Source: Cryptomeria japonica (taxonomy: Eukaryota > Streptophyta > Pinopsida > Cupressales > Cupressaceae). From it: a DNA stretch of 64,000 nt. Positions 11,197-22,494 of this stretch are shown here, in pieces. The translations under genes were made by a program, and so were the position numbers. Every line of letters starts with the position of its first letter. Position 1 is the stretch's first letter. A model generated the notes under the pieces. The model had not been told where the DNA came from, ran no database searches, and saw nothing but the letters and a program-made list of their open reading frames with translations. The DNA lies in assembly GCF_030272615.1 (NCBI RefSeq), contig NC_081405.1, positions 649,237,420 through 649,301,419 of the forward strand, written 5' to 3'.

Positions 11197-12284
11197 TGAT
11201 GGACTTGAAAAGCATTGAGAGGGGGGGGGGGTGAATCAGTGACACCAAAAACCAAACTACTTTAAATACTAACCGATATATGAACTTGACAAAGCTTTTA
11301 AACACAATGCATGTAATCGAAAACTATATAACAACATCAACAAAAAGTAAAACATCCATCACAACACAAGTGTTTGTACGTGAAAAACCCAAATAGGTAA
11401 AAACCATGGTGAGATGGAACTCACAAGTGAACTATCTGTAGTAATAGATAACTGACCGGTTAAGGTCTACAAAGTGCTCTGCTAGGAGCGAATCTTGTTA
11501 GAGATCCCAAAGCTTGATAATAAGCTTATACCCTTTTAGGAGTAGTACCCTGTTAGGAGTAACCTCAGTGGAGGATTTCAGAATCCAAACTAATGGATCA
11601 CATTGTTAAAAGATTTATACATTAAAGCTTGTTAGAGCTTACCCGGTTAGGGGATTTGATTATGCTATAATGGTTAGAAAGCAACAAGAATGGTTGATTT
11701 GTTCTGAGTAGCACAATGCTTGCTTGATCAGATCCTTCTAAGCATATTCAACACTTCTCTTCTACATATTCTATAACTTAACTTCTCACAACATAACACT
11801 TTCACTTATCATATAACACAGATAATAATATTCACTGTGATATCAATATGTAGGCTTTATGATTTCTTGTCGGCCTTAAGAAATCATAACACAATTTCCA
11901 AGGTGCACTGTATCTGGACAAGTAACCATAAGTCATCATAAAAATTGCCACCAAGAAGTCGGTGCTAGTAACTCATCACAAAAATCAACAAATACTAGTT
12001 GGAACAATTAATACCAGTTTGAATAAAACATATGAGCTATTGTCCTTGAATTTCCACTTGATCTCCATCTTGATCTTCATCATGATGCTAACTTACTATA
12101 ACCATAGGTTGTCTCTTATGCATGCACCGGTTAACACAAAGTACCAGTTAGAGATTAACCACTAAGTATACTGGTTGACTTTGTAAACAATTGAAGTTAC
12201 ATAGATAGTCAAATATAATCATATGTGTGTGTGAGTGTTTCATCATTGAAAGAAAAAAAATAATGAATCATCATCAAGCTAACA
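11197..12284 (-). repeat. 5' LTR of the pol-less copia-type element
   Basis: This 1088-bp LTR begins TGATGGAC and ends AGCTAACA on the plus strand. It matches 2332-3405. A run of twelve or so G residues sits near 11221-11231 just inside the primer side, a feature shared with Copia-A's right LTR near 48400. Confidence 0.85.
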
Positions 12285-12289
12285 TCAAC

Positions 12290-13277
12290 AACATTCATCA
12301 AGTATTTGTCAAGCGTTCATCATCAATTAGGAGCCTTGAAAACATTGAAGAATAATAGGAGATCACCGACTGACGATTGGCTTGTACCCCTCCCTTAGAG
12401 GTTGGGTATGGTTTCAATTTATTTTCATGTCTTTAAATGAGCTTCATTATATCAATTTATATTTTTACATTAATTCCTTAGAACACTTGCATCATTGATT
12501 TAGAGCATTTACTTTGTCAATTACAAGCATTTAGGTTTTACTCTTTAGGGTTTCTCTAGATTATTTGCATTCATCCTAGGGTCTTGCACACACACAAGAT
12601 TCCTTCACACACTATTTTACTATACAAATCGACTATTTGTTGAGGTGGAAATTACCAAAACATGGGTTTTGACCAAGGCAAATCCCTATAGCCACCCAAA
12701 CCCCTTCTTTTTCGGTTGCAGGTGCAAAAAAGGTACTCGAAAGACTTCCTGGAACAACAAAAGGAATAAGGACAGTCCTAAGCCCTCATACTACCCTAAA
12801 TCTATCAGAGACAGGGGCGTGGTGTGCTAGTCCCCATTAATTTCAATGATTTTTAATAGGGCGAGAGCTCAGGATCTCAGGTTTGCAGCCTTTTAGTTGC
12901 AACTCTCTGTCAAATAATCAAGGATAGGGGCGTGGCACCCTGGTCCTAATCAATTTGGATAAGTTTTTAAAATTGGGTACACATCCAAATTCCTCCCCCT
13001 TCTCTGCTTTCAGTATTTTAGTTTTAGATTTGTAAGTGTATTCAATTTCAGTTCATATATGCTTCATTGTTTATCTCCTAGTCTAGTTGATCAATCTTTC
13101 ACATCTTATCTTCATTTACAACAAGAGGAATAGAAACCCTAAGAGATAGCCCTTGGCTCTTTGTTTCTCACAAGAAGCAGCCAAAGTGAGCTATCTCCCT
13201 AGGCTCTTTTGTATTCCTAATGTGTTGGGAAAAGTGGGATTAGGTCCTAGTCACCTGGTCTCGCTTTTTCCCCTACA
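12290..13277 (+). repeat. 3' LTR of gypsy element 1, remaining part
   Basis: This continues the LTR broken at 2331. It ends with CCCCTACA, giving TGTAG...CTACA as the LTR ends and a total of about 1.65 kb. It carries the phrase GGCACCCTGGTCCTAA at about 12924-12940, also present in the neighbouring minus-strand LTR at 14205-14220. The short open frames are not credible genes. The precise 3' end is inferred from the inverted terminal bases only. Confidence 0.5.
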
Positions 13278-14388
13278 TAGATAATAAAACTACTAACTAA
13301 TCAAACATTGAAAGAGGGGTGAATCCAATAGATCTAGCCACAATCCAAATAGGGAAAAGTCTGCAATTTTTATTAGATTCATTGGTTATCGATAGTTACC
13401 CTCTTTCTTTGCTGAAATTGGAAGGTATCTATGAAATTAGGGTAAAAAAATGAATAATTGAAGTAACTTGGCTAGAATAAATTGCTACAAATATCCCAGG
13501 TAGTCACAAATTAAGATCTAGAAAAAAAAAGATGTTTTGAACTTGTTCCTAGAAGTTTGGCCTAATTTTTTGGGATTGGGTAGTATAGTTTCACCCTAGT
13601 CCTTTGAATTTATCTCCATTGAAAGGTGAACTTGTTCATCATTGTCAACTTTGTCAAAATCCCTGACTATAGCTCCTAAGCCTGTTCCATGCACACATAT
13701 AGAGAGGAAAGATATTGTGGATAGGGGTTTGCCTTAGGTCGAACCCTAGTTTAGGAATTAACCTTGAAATTGATATAGTAATTGAAATAGAAATTGTAGG
13801 AAAATGTTTTCCTTTTGAGAGAAAGGCTAGATCTAAAACAAAATTCTTGTAATTGAAACATACATACCATGATGAAGTTTTGTTTGGATCCTCATGCAAG
13901 GGTTTTGGGATGTATTTGTAAGAAGTTGATCATGGATGCCATGTTGAATGCTTCAACATGACTTTACTTCTTTTCCAATGCTTGATGAATGATTGATTGC
14001 TTGCTCATTGAATTGAATTTGAAATTAGGATGATAGAGTTGTTAGAATAGATTTTCAAATGAGGGGTAGACCTCTATTTATACTTGATTACCCTAAAATT
14101 AATTGAATTTTTGAAGTAGGTTGACATGGGATTAAATTTACTGCTCATCTAAGATGATCATTGTGAAGACCAAAAATGGGTCCTAAATGAGAGGACCAAG
14201 GCGTTGGGCACCCTGGTCCTAACAATCAGGACTCAAGCTTGGAGGGGAGGTAGAGAAGAAGATGGAAATGAAATATTGTAGGTGGTGTGAGCAGAATCAC
14301 AATAGGCATCAGACATTAAAAGTTAAAGTGCCACAATGAGGTCTAAGTGAGGATGAAATTGTATGTGGATACAATTTATGATGCTACA
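13278..14388 (-). repeat. LTR of a minus-strand gypsy element 2 (inner limit unresolved)
   Basis: Read on the minus strand it starts TGTAGCATCATAAATTGTA at 14388, the same start as the LTR at 1670, directly after a polypurine tract. The LTR end on the left is unclear: a TGTAGG word at 13795 and the junction with gypsy element 1 at 13277 are both possible. The open frame at 13654-13899 lies inside it and is not a gene. Confidence 0.5.
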
Positions 14389-15080
14389 TTTAGCCCCCAC
14401 TTTAGAGGGACTATGTAACTAAGCATACTCACAATAAAGTAAAAAAGCCACATTGAAAAAATTTCACCAAGATATCAAAGAGACAAGACACACGAAGCCA
14501 TTAGGGACTTTAGGATCTTACTACTCTAATATCAAGATAAAAGGGAAAACGCATGAAAGGAAAAGAGAGAAAATGAATTCACTAGCCTAGTAGGATTTAG
14601 TTCTTACTATGAGTCATGAAAAAGAAAAATACCAAATTACCATTTAAAAGGAAAAGTTTGCAAAGTAACTTCAGTACTGAAAACATGTCATGGCGAGTGC
14701 ACAAAGTGTAATATTAAACAGAGTGTATGCCGCCACATTAAAGCAATTGCATGTACCTTATCAGGAGCAATTTCTTTAAGGTAGCATGCATCCAAAAAGA
14801 CAAGAATGCTTATTACAATGAGATGCCCCCAAGAAAGGACAAATCAAAGGATAATGGTCACAAAACATATAGATAAAAGCACATAAGGGATCCACTTACT
14901 TTGGGGTTAGTATGCGCTTATGATAATTAATTTATATCAAAATATTTGAAGTGAATTGACCTCATCCCCCAAAAGGTAGTGGAAATACAAACACAATGGA
15001 ACAAGAGCACAAGAGAGAACACAAAAGTGTCTTTTTGAGTCAACATGGAAGAGCAAAAGCATGAAGTTGTGACACACTTG
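14389..15080 (-). other. polypurine tract and 3' untranslated region of gypsy element 2
   Basis: The minus-strand tract AAGTGGGGGCTAAA (14389-14403) precedes the LTR. The following 680 bp in the upstream direction hold no open frame or recognisable motif. The remainder of this element is missing: the sequence changes character near 15080. Confidence 0.45.
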
Positions 15081-15775
15081 GGGATAACTGGGGGTAGTTT
15101 GACCGGATTACCACCCTGCCACGTGGCACCTCATTTCGCTAGTGTAGCACCAAGAGTTCGACTAGACTCTTGGTGCCATTTAGGTGCTTTTTGTGAGTGC
15201 TTGAACTTATAAATTTTCAAAAAAATTCAAAATAGTTCAGCCAAACTCACCAATGTGGCAGCCAAATCACCTATTTTGTCTGTATTTCTAAAACTTTTCA
15301 CTTCTACTCAATTTTTATTTAGGAAATTTTTTTTTTTTACAAAAATAAAAAAATACTCTTTTGTAGAGCTCGAAGTCACGAATCTATACATATAATTTTT
15401 TTAGTATTTTGATTAATTTTAAATTTTTTATTAATTAAACATTGTGAGTAGGTTTTTTAAGTTAAAAAAGAAGCTCATTAGAAATTAAAAAATATATACT
15501 AAATGATATTAAAAAAATAAAAAAATAGATTTTACACTAGATGAGAGAATCTTCTCCAAAAGGGTATAATTTTTTTTTGATAATCATAAATTTAGTAGAC
15601 AAAGGTGATGCCAAAATAAAACTACCAAATTCAGCTATGTTGGACTTAAAAATATTATTACGAGAAAAATATACATCAAAATTTAATATTTTTTTAAAAA
15701 ATTGCATATATATGGGTAAGTGCACCAAGATGGTGCGCAAAAAGTGGGGTATAAGTGTACATTTTTTTATTTTTA

Positions 15776-15848
<73 letters not shown>

Positions 15849-16640
15849 TCTGAAATCAAGTAAACCTGATCTTGGAGGAGAAAGTTGAGAGTCATCCACT
15901 CAAGATATGAAGATACTTAAAGAACAAAGATTGTATTACTCTGAATCTAGTTTCCAAAATACTATTTTTTTCAAAATTGGATAATATTAAGGGGGTCAAA
16001 TCATTCACGCATGAAAAATAGATCCTGATCTTTTATGAAAAACATAACATAGTATCTGACGTGCGCATCAAAAAAGTCATAGTTAGATTTAGTATTTTGA
16101 CATATCCTTTAGTAGAAAGATATTTATGAGTGAGCACTAGAATTTGTGTTATTTTTTGTAATTTTTTTTTGAGTATTTTTTTTTAATGATTTTTCGAATC
16201 GAGCACATCCTAGAAATCAGGTACCTGTTCATATGCGAAGCATAACTTGCACCAAAACAATCGAGAATGCAATTTAAAAAAAAAAATGTTAAAGAATCTA
16301 GTGCACTACAATAATATATAAAGTTTTTTAAATTTGGATAAGTAGATCAAAAGTTTAAAAAAAAAATGACACACATATGTCTGTGAGAAAAATGGAGACA
16401 CTGGTAAAAGAAATTCAAGAACAATGTTATTGTTGTTCAAATTTTAAAAAAATTATATGGTGAGAAAGCTTAGAGGATGGGTGAAAATATGGTGGAAACT
16501 TTAGAAATGCCCAGTTGATGAAGTGTAAACCTGATGATGACGAAGTCGAGAAACCAAGTTGATAAAACAAAACACATCAAAAAAGAGGGAAATAGAGGGA
16601 AATCAAACTTCCAACCTGCAACTTTGTCATCCAAGCCTAT
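15081..16640. other. AT-rich non-coding DNA, origin unknown
   Basis: The segment begins near a GC-richer patch (about 15083-15200, with ACCCTGCCACGTGGCACC and two copies of CACCAAGA/CTTGGTGC) and then becomes strongly AT-rich with many homopolymer runs. I see no gene, LTR end or terminal repeat. The only open frames arise from the TTA microsatellite. Confidence 0.5.
15778..15848. repeat. (TTA)n microsatellite, about 23 units
   Basis: This is an uninterrupted trinucleotide run. It creates poly-Asn and poly-Leu open frames on the two strands that are artefacts. Confidence 0.95.
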
Positions 16641-16644
16641 TCAC

Positions 16645-16795
16645 AAACCTAAATAAACTAAAGTGCGTATGGGTTATTTTGAATATAAAGCGTGTATGGG
16701 GTTTTAATAGACAAAACCATGTATGGGGTTTTAATAAATAAAACTGCGTATGAGGTTTTAAGAAGACAAACCCCATACGGGTTATGTCCACATAA
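16645..16795. repeat. tandem copies of a GTATGGGGTTTTAATA motif
   Basis: Four related copies of a motif of about 33 bp (GTATGGGGTTTTAATAGAC and variants) follow each other, then an inverted copy AACCCCATACGGGTTATG closes the cluster. Matching copies occur at 22050-22180 just upstream of the transposase-like gene. They may be subterminal repeats of a DNA transposon. Confidence 0.6.
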
Positions 16796-16969
16796 AGACA
16801 ACCTAACACAAAAAAATACATATGTATGTTTAAAATGTGTTTGTGTATGCATACATATTGTAGCTAAAAATATTGTAAAACATCAAATACATCATAAGCT
16901 ATGTAACCACAAACATAACCTAGTATATGATAATTCTAGCAAAACATTCAAAAGAAGAAGGAAATAAAA

Positions 16970-18101
16970 ACACTATTATACTATGCAAACCATATATTTG
17001 AGCTCATTCCTTGACCTCCATTATTTCTCTTTCTCCTCCAAATTATTGTGGATCTCACCTCCAAAATGCAAGTGTATGCAAGCAAGATTATAATTCGAAA
17101 ATGATAGCATAAGGATACTAGAGACATGGTCCTTAAATGATTGAAAGAGGCGGCCTCCAATTTATAGAATTTGGAGAGAGATGAGACAAGAATTCGACGA
17201 ATGAGATCGATTCAATCTAATGGTCGACATTGCATGCAAAGGGGAGTCTCTTGGGAAATTGCCATTTTGATGGCAAGTGGAAGATGAGTTAGAAGGACAA
17301 TTCCATTTTCGACACTTGGTCAAAAATGAAAACTTTGCCTTTGAGAGAGGAGACAAGTGATTCACTTTTTAGAAAGTGAATCACTTAAGTGAAGACATTT
17401 GAGTGAGGTGGAAATTAATAATTAATAATTATTAATTTCACTCATAAAATCAAATTAGCCAATTAATATTAAAAAAAAAATATTAATTGTGACATGGACA
17501 AAAATATGGTGAATAAATAAATATATATTTATTTATTCAAAAAGGGACATGTTAGTAAGAAAGGGGATTAATTAATTATTTAATTAATTAACCTAGGGGA
17601 AATGATTTGAATAAATTAAGATACCAACCCTAATGATGAATTAAGTCCCAATAGTGATGATTGATTGGCTAATAATTGATGAAAATTAATGACAACTGAC
17701 TGAATTTGACCACAAAATAGGACAAAGGATCGAAAAAGACCCAAAATTGATAAAGATTTTGATAAGAGACTGATAAGATTGATTGATAATGACTTGATAA
17801 TATTAATTGATATTGAGGTTGATAATTAGTGACTGATTAATTATCAACAAAGAGGGAATCAAGTCTAATTGTTAGGATGATACCAATTCGAATGATTTAA
17901 AAATGAAACAAAAAAATGCCAATTATAATGATTTAGGACCAAATGTGATTGAACGAGATTGATGAGGGTTGGATTTGAAATTAATTGAAACTAGAGGAAT
18001 GACACAATGCCAACATATGATGAAAATCAAATGTGACATAGAAGACATGCTAAGAATTAGGTTAGCAATGTAAGAGTGATGAGCAATTTTGGGTGACTAC
18101 A
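16970..18101 (-). repeat. LTR-like remnant, minus orientation
   Basis: On the minus strand it begins TGTAGTCACCCAAAATTGC at 18101, a typical gypsy LTR start. It is AT-rich inside with repeated TTAATTAAT words near 17560-17590 and 17410-17440. No polypurine tract follows on the right, where an AT microsatellite begins, so it is a solo or truncated LTR. Its left end is uncertain. Confidence 0.4.
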
Positions 18102-18262
18102 CATATATGTATATATTATACATATATATATGTATATATAATATGTATCTATTATACATATATATGTATATATAATATGTATGTATATGTATATAATATG
18201 TGTATGCATGTATGCATACATATATGTATATAAAATATATGCATATATATTGCCTTTTGATA
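18102..18262. repeat. ATATGT-type microsatellite
   Basis: Alternating AT with TATG and TGCA variants runs for about 160 bp. Confidence 0.9.
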
Positions 18263-18283
18263 TCTTATTACATTGTATTCATA

Positions 18284-19363
18284 CCCTCTCTCTCTCTCTC
18301 AAGACCCCACATAACACCTAATGACATCATGTAAGGTCCCTTAGCACACATGTGACCCCTTAAGACCATTTGATGTTATAAAACATGTGTGGCCGCATTA
18401 GGATCCCACATGACCCCTAATGATGCCATATGACCCCTTTGAACCATGTATGATATCCTAAGGGGTAAAATGGTGTCTTAAGGGGTCATGTGGTGTTGTA
18501 ACACATGTGTGGCTCAATCAGGACCCCACGTGACCCCTAACAAAATCACATGACATCTCTTCCTCTCCCCCCATCTCCCTCCCTCCATTTTTTATTCCTC
18601 TCTCTCTCCCCCCACTCTATCTCCCTGCCTCCCCCCCTCTCTCTTTCTCTCTCTCCCGCATCTCCTTCTCTCCCTGCCTCCCTCCCTCCCTCCCCATCCT
18701 TTCTCTTTCCCTCTCCCTTATATCTCCCTTCCTTCTCCATCCTCTCTCTCTTCCTCTCCTCACATTTCCTTCCCTCCCTTTTCTATTCCCCTCTCTCTCT
18801 CTCTCCCTGTCCCCCTTAGGACCCCACATAACACCTAATGACATCATTTGACCCCTTGACACACCACATGGCCCTTTAGGAGCATATGATGTCCTAAGGG
18901 GTCATATAGTGTCCTAATGGGTGATATGGTGTTGTAATACATGTGTGGCACTATTGGGACCCCACATGACCCCTAATGACACCATAAGACCTCTTAGCAC
19001 ACTACATGACCCCTTAGGACCATACAATGTCCTAAGGTGTTGTATGGTGTCCTATGGAGTCATATGGTGTCCTAAACAGGAAATGCAAACCATCATCATG
19101 ACATACAACCCTTATGACCCCACACAACCCCTAACGACACCATATGACCCCTTAGCACACCATACAACTCCAAGTAGGACCATATGATATCCTAAGGGGT
19201 TGTATGATGTCTCAAGGGGTCATATGTTGTCCTAAGGTGGTAAGATGAACCATTATCACAATATAAAAAAGCAGTACCAATACTACTTACAAAAATAACA
19301 AACCAACATGCTTCCCCTCTCTCCCTTCCTCCATACCCCATCCCTCTCTCTCTTCTTCTCTCC

Positions 19364-19398
<35 letters not shown>

Positions 19399-19578
19399 TT
19401 GGACCCCACATAACACCAAATGACATGATGTGACCCCTTAGCACACCACATGACCCTTTAGAAGCATATGATGTCCTAAGGGGTCATATCATATCCTAAG
19501 GTGGAAATATGAACCATTAATACAATATAAAAAGTAGTACCAATACTACTTACAAAAATAACAAATTAGCATGCTCCC
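18284..19578. repeat. minisatellite of GACCCCTTAGGACC/GTCCTAAGGGGTC units with CT-rich tracts
   Basis: Blocks near 18300-18545, 18813-19075, 19107-19262 and 19402-19500 repeat a GACCCCACATGACCCCTAATGAC unit-family followed by inverted words GACCCCTTAGGAC and GTCCTAAGGGGTC. Between blocks lie long CT/TCCC tracts (18555-18810, 19315-19395). Each block ends in a module with ATATAAAAAGCAGTACC and a CAACATGCT word, repeated again at 21380-21430. Long Ser/Pro/Leu and Arg/Glu open frames here come only from the CT tracts. Confidence 0.8.
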
Positions 19579-21204
19579 TCTTGTAGAACACAAGATGCCA
19601 CTAAGGTGGGGGGGTGAATAAGTGGTATTCAATATTTTTAACCTTATTCCTAAATGGGTGTATCAGTTAGCAAATCAAACACTAAGTGAATATACTGGTG
19701 AGACAAGGAAGAGATTAAGATGCAGACACACACAAAGACATACTAGATAACACCAGATATATGAGGAAAGCCCAATATGGGAAAAACCTCAGTGAGAAAT
19801 GTTGATGGAGTCTACTGCTCCAATCTAGCCTCACAATAAATAACTATATTACAAAGTTTAGGGAACCAACCTAAGGAGTATCAACCCTTGATTTTAGGGC
19901 ACCGACCCAAGGAGCACCAACCCCTGATTTTAAGGCATCGACCCAAGGAACACCAACCCCTAACTATTTATGGGCACCAACCCAAAGGAGCACCAACCCC
20001 TAACTATTTATGGGCACCAATCCAAAGGAGCACCAACCCCTACACCAAGCACCAACTTAGTGATTACAATGAATACAAATAATACAATAGTTATAACCCA
20101 GTTACAAATGAATTATGCAACCTCTGCAACTTCTCTCTACCGATTCACCTCTTCTCTATTCTCTATCGGTTCTCTGCTCACTCTAACCAACTGCTACTTG
20201 TCACCACCGATACTCTACTCACCCTCTTTGAATCTTCTTCTACTTAGTCTTAGCTATGTCTAACCTCTTCTCACTCTCTCTGCTCTCCTTTGCTCACTGC
20301 TGCTTCCTTTCTGGTTTAGACTCTACCGGTTAGTTGAACTGTTAGACCACACACCTGGTTACTGATTCTCAGTCCTCTTTGTTTGATTCCCTTTCTTCTC
20401 TGCTTCTACCTTTTGGGATCTTCCTCTGACACTCCTACTGCATTGCAACAACCTCTGCTTCCTTCCGGTCAGTTCTAGCACTACTGGTTCACTTGACTAT
20501 TGCACTCTTTACAGCTTATCGATTACTCTAACTTTACTGGTTAAACCCTCTTACAGATTCTCTCAAGCATTTAGTCACTATTATCTTCTATAGATTACAC
20601 TTTGACTGATTAACTCTCTGCTACACTCTCACACTCTGATCTTCAATATCTGGCACCTCATCATCTGACAACATCAATCAATTATGATATTTGATCTGCA
20701 CATTTATCCTTGTCCTTTCTTGCCAAAGCATAACTTCAAACTTGGCATGCTAGGGTTTTCTCTCACCGACCATGAACCGTATCAAATCATATTTGATCTC
20801 CTTAGGGATTGACAACCTGCAACAAATTAGATAAGCCCAGTATTATCACTTACCGATGGAAGTAGATCCTTGCCTCTTGCTGGCTAATAACTGATGGGAA
20901 CTGGTTGTCATTACATTTTGCACTCTACTTCCAATTTTGCACCAATGTGACTTCCCTGTTTGAGCAGATACATCTTCAACCAGACATATAACCTAGTAGA
21001 CATCCCCTTTGTCTACCTTACTAACTTGCAACAACATAGTTTCTATCAGTCTTCTCTTCATCTTGTGGCAACATCTTTATCTGGTGGGAGATCTACTATT
21101 TCAAATCTTGCATACTAGTTGTATTGCATATTCTTCATAAGTTCAACCTTTCTTTCTTACTAGTCATATGCTTACCGGTTGACATCAATGACAGCACAAT
21201 GTTC
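19579..21204 (-). repeat. probable solo copia LTR inserted in the minisatellite
   Basis: The minisatellite stops at about 19579 and resumes at about 21205. In between, the plus strand starts with TGTAGAACACAAG and ends TTGACATCAATGACAGCACA, like a reversed Sirevirus-type LTR (minus-strand start TGTGCTGTCATTGATG). It contains CCCAATATGGGAAAAACC near 19770, the reverse of the U5-like module found in the other copia LTRs, and many ACCGGTT words. I could not identify a clean target duplication. There is no internal coding region, primer site or polypurine tract, hence solo. Confidence 0.55.
19858..20046. repeat. minisatellite, five units of about 40 bp
   Basis: GGCACCGACCCAAGGAGCA, a spacer and CCAACCCCTGATTTTA recur five times; the last two units are nearly identical. 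It lies in the LTR region where Copia-B and the pol-less element also carry short repeated CCCTTAACAGGG-type words. Confidence 0.85.
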
Positions 21205-21930
21205 CCTTCCTCTGTACCCCAACTCTCTCTCTCTCTCTTTCTCCCCCCCTTAAGATCCAACATAGCATCTAATGACATCATGTGACCCCTTAGCACACCA
21301 CATGACTCTTTAGGAGCATGTGATGTCCTAAGGAACTATATGGTGTTCTAATGTGGCAAGATGAACCATTATTACAATATAAAAAGAAGTACCAATACTG
21401 CTTACGGAAATAACAAATCAACATGCTCCACCTCTCTCCCTTCCTCCATACCCCATCCCCCCGCTCTCTCTCTCTCTCTTCTTATCTCCCTCACCACTCT
21501 TTCTCTCTCCCTCCCTCCTCTATCTCCCTTCCTTTCCTATCCTCTCTCTCTCTCTCTCTCCCCCTTTCCAATCCCTCTCTCTCTCTCTCTCCCCCCCTCT
21601 CCCTCCCTCTCACTATATATATATATATATCTCCCTCCCTTCTCATTCTTTTTCTCCCCCCTCTATCACCCTTCCTTTCCCATCCTCTCTCTCTTCCTCT
21701 CCCCCATCTCCCTCCCTCCCTTTTTCTCTCCCTCTCCCCCTTTCTCTCCCTCTCCCTCCCTCCTCCTCTTCCTCTCCCTCTCTCTCCCTATCCCCCTTTC
21801 TCTCCCTCTCTCTCCCTCTCCCTCTCACCCTTTCTCTCCCTCTCCCTCCCTTTCCCTCTGTCTTTGTCTTTGTCTCTCTCCTTCTCCCCCTTTCTCTCCC
21901 TTTTCCATCCCCTCTCTCTCTTCCCCCCAC

Positions 21931-21970
<40 letters not shown>

Positions 21971-22045
21971 TCCCTCTCCCTCTCCCTCTCCCACCCCCTC
22001 CCCAACTCTCTCTCTCTCTCCCCTTTTCCTTCACCTTTTCTTTAC
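21205..22045. repeat. minisatellite continuation with long CT tracts and a (TA)n
   Basis: One more minisatellite block (about 21240-21430) is followed by some 600 bp of CT/TCCC-rich low complexity with a short (TA)n at about 21614-21631. Apparent proteins of over 200 residues here are pure Ser/Pro/Leu or Arg/Glu/Gly translations of the repeat and are not genes. Confidence 0.9.
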
Positions 22046-22047
22046 TA

Positions 22048-22180
22048 TAAGTAACACGTATGGGGTTTTAATAGGTAAAATCATGTATGGGGTATGTGAA
22101 ATATGAATGTTGGCCTAGTGGGCATTTTTAGGGAGTAATAATGCGTACGGGTTAACTAAACATAACCCATACGCATTTTT
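22048..22180. repeat. ATACG-motif cluster with a hairpin upstream of the transposase-like gene
   Basis: Two CGTATGGGGTTTTAATAG-type copies are followed by ATGCGTACGGGTTA, a short loop and TAACCCATACGCAT, a 14-bp inverted repeat with one mismatch (about 22139-22175). The motif is shared with 16645-16795. The position, 300 bp before a transposase-like gene, suggests terminal or subterminal transposon sequence. Confidence 0.55.
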
Positions 22181-22494
22181 TGGACATACTCTTAGTTTTG
22201 CAATGGCCTCAACAACCTCAAAAGGAGTTTTTGAAGTCGTTGAAGGCCCCACTGCAACTGATACAATGATTCTATGACAATTTTATATGTGGAAGTAAGT
22301 GAAATTTTTGTTTTACATGATTTCAAATGATTAAATTGTTGTTCTAATTAGTTTGGTTAATGATATTGTGATTGTTTAATAGTATTGATTTTTAAAAATA
22401 ATGGTAGTACTCAATTTTATGGTTATTTGATTGTTTAAGTTTTTCTTTACATATATATGTAATATGATTCTATATAGGACAACCGTTATTAACG

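Larger units (their letters stand above)
2332..12284 (-). mobile_element. pol-less Sirevirus-like Ty1-copia element with gag-like and envelope-position genes
   Basis: Direct repeats at 2332-3405 and 11197-12284 act as LTRs. The right one has TG...CA ends and the whole is flanked by TCAAC (2327-2331, 12285-12289). On the minus strand the order is 5' LTR, an iMet-type primer site, a coiled-coil/zinc-knuckle gene, a spacer, a long second gene, several polypurine tracts and the 3' LTR. I looked for protease, integrase, reverse transcriptase and RNase H motifs on both strands and found none, so it would need enzymes from a relative. A 2.6-kb insert (4241-6835) inflates its length; without it the element is about 7.4 kb. 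The LTRs differ by roughly 11% by eye, so the insertion is old. Confidence 0.8.

Noticed and set aside
15537-15899. Open frames with poly-Asn and poly-Leu
   Set aside because: Created by the TTA microsatellite; flanks show no coding character.
18546-18862. Arg/Glu-rich and Ser/Pro/Leu-rich open frames
   Set aside because: Same cause: CT microsatellite tracts in the minisatellite.
19579-21204. Target-site duplication for the solo LTR
   Set aside because: The flanks CATGCTCCCT and ATGTTCCCT look alike, but this similarity is explained by the minisatellite unit and does not fit TG...CA ends.
21361-22106. Two long open frames (over 220 codons) and several reverse-strand frames
   Set aside because: They are translations of CT-rich low-complexity DNA: only Ser, Pro and Leu, or Arg, Glu and Gly.
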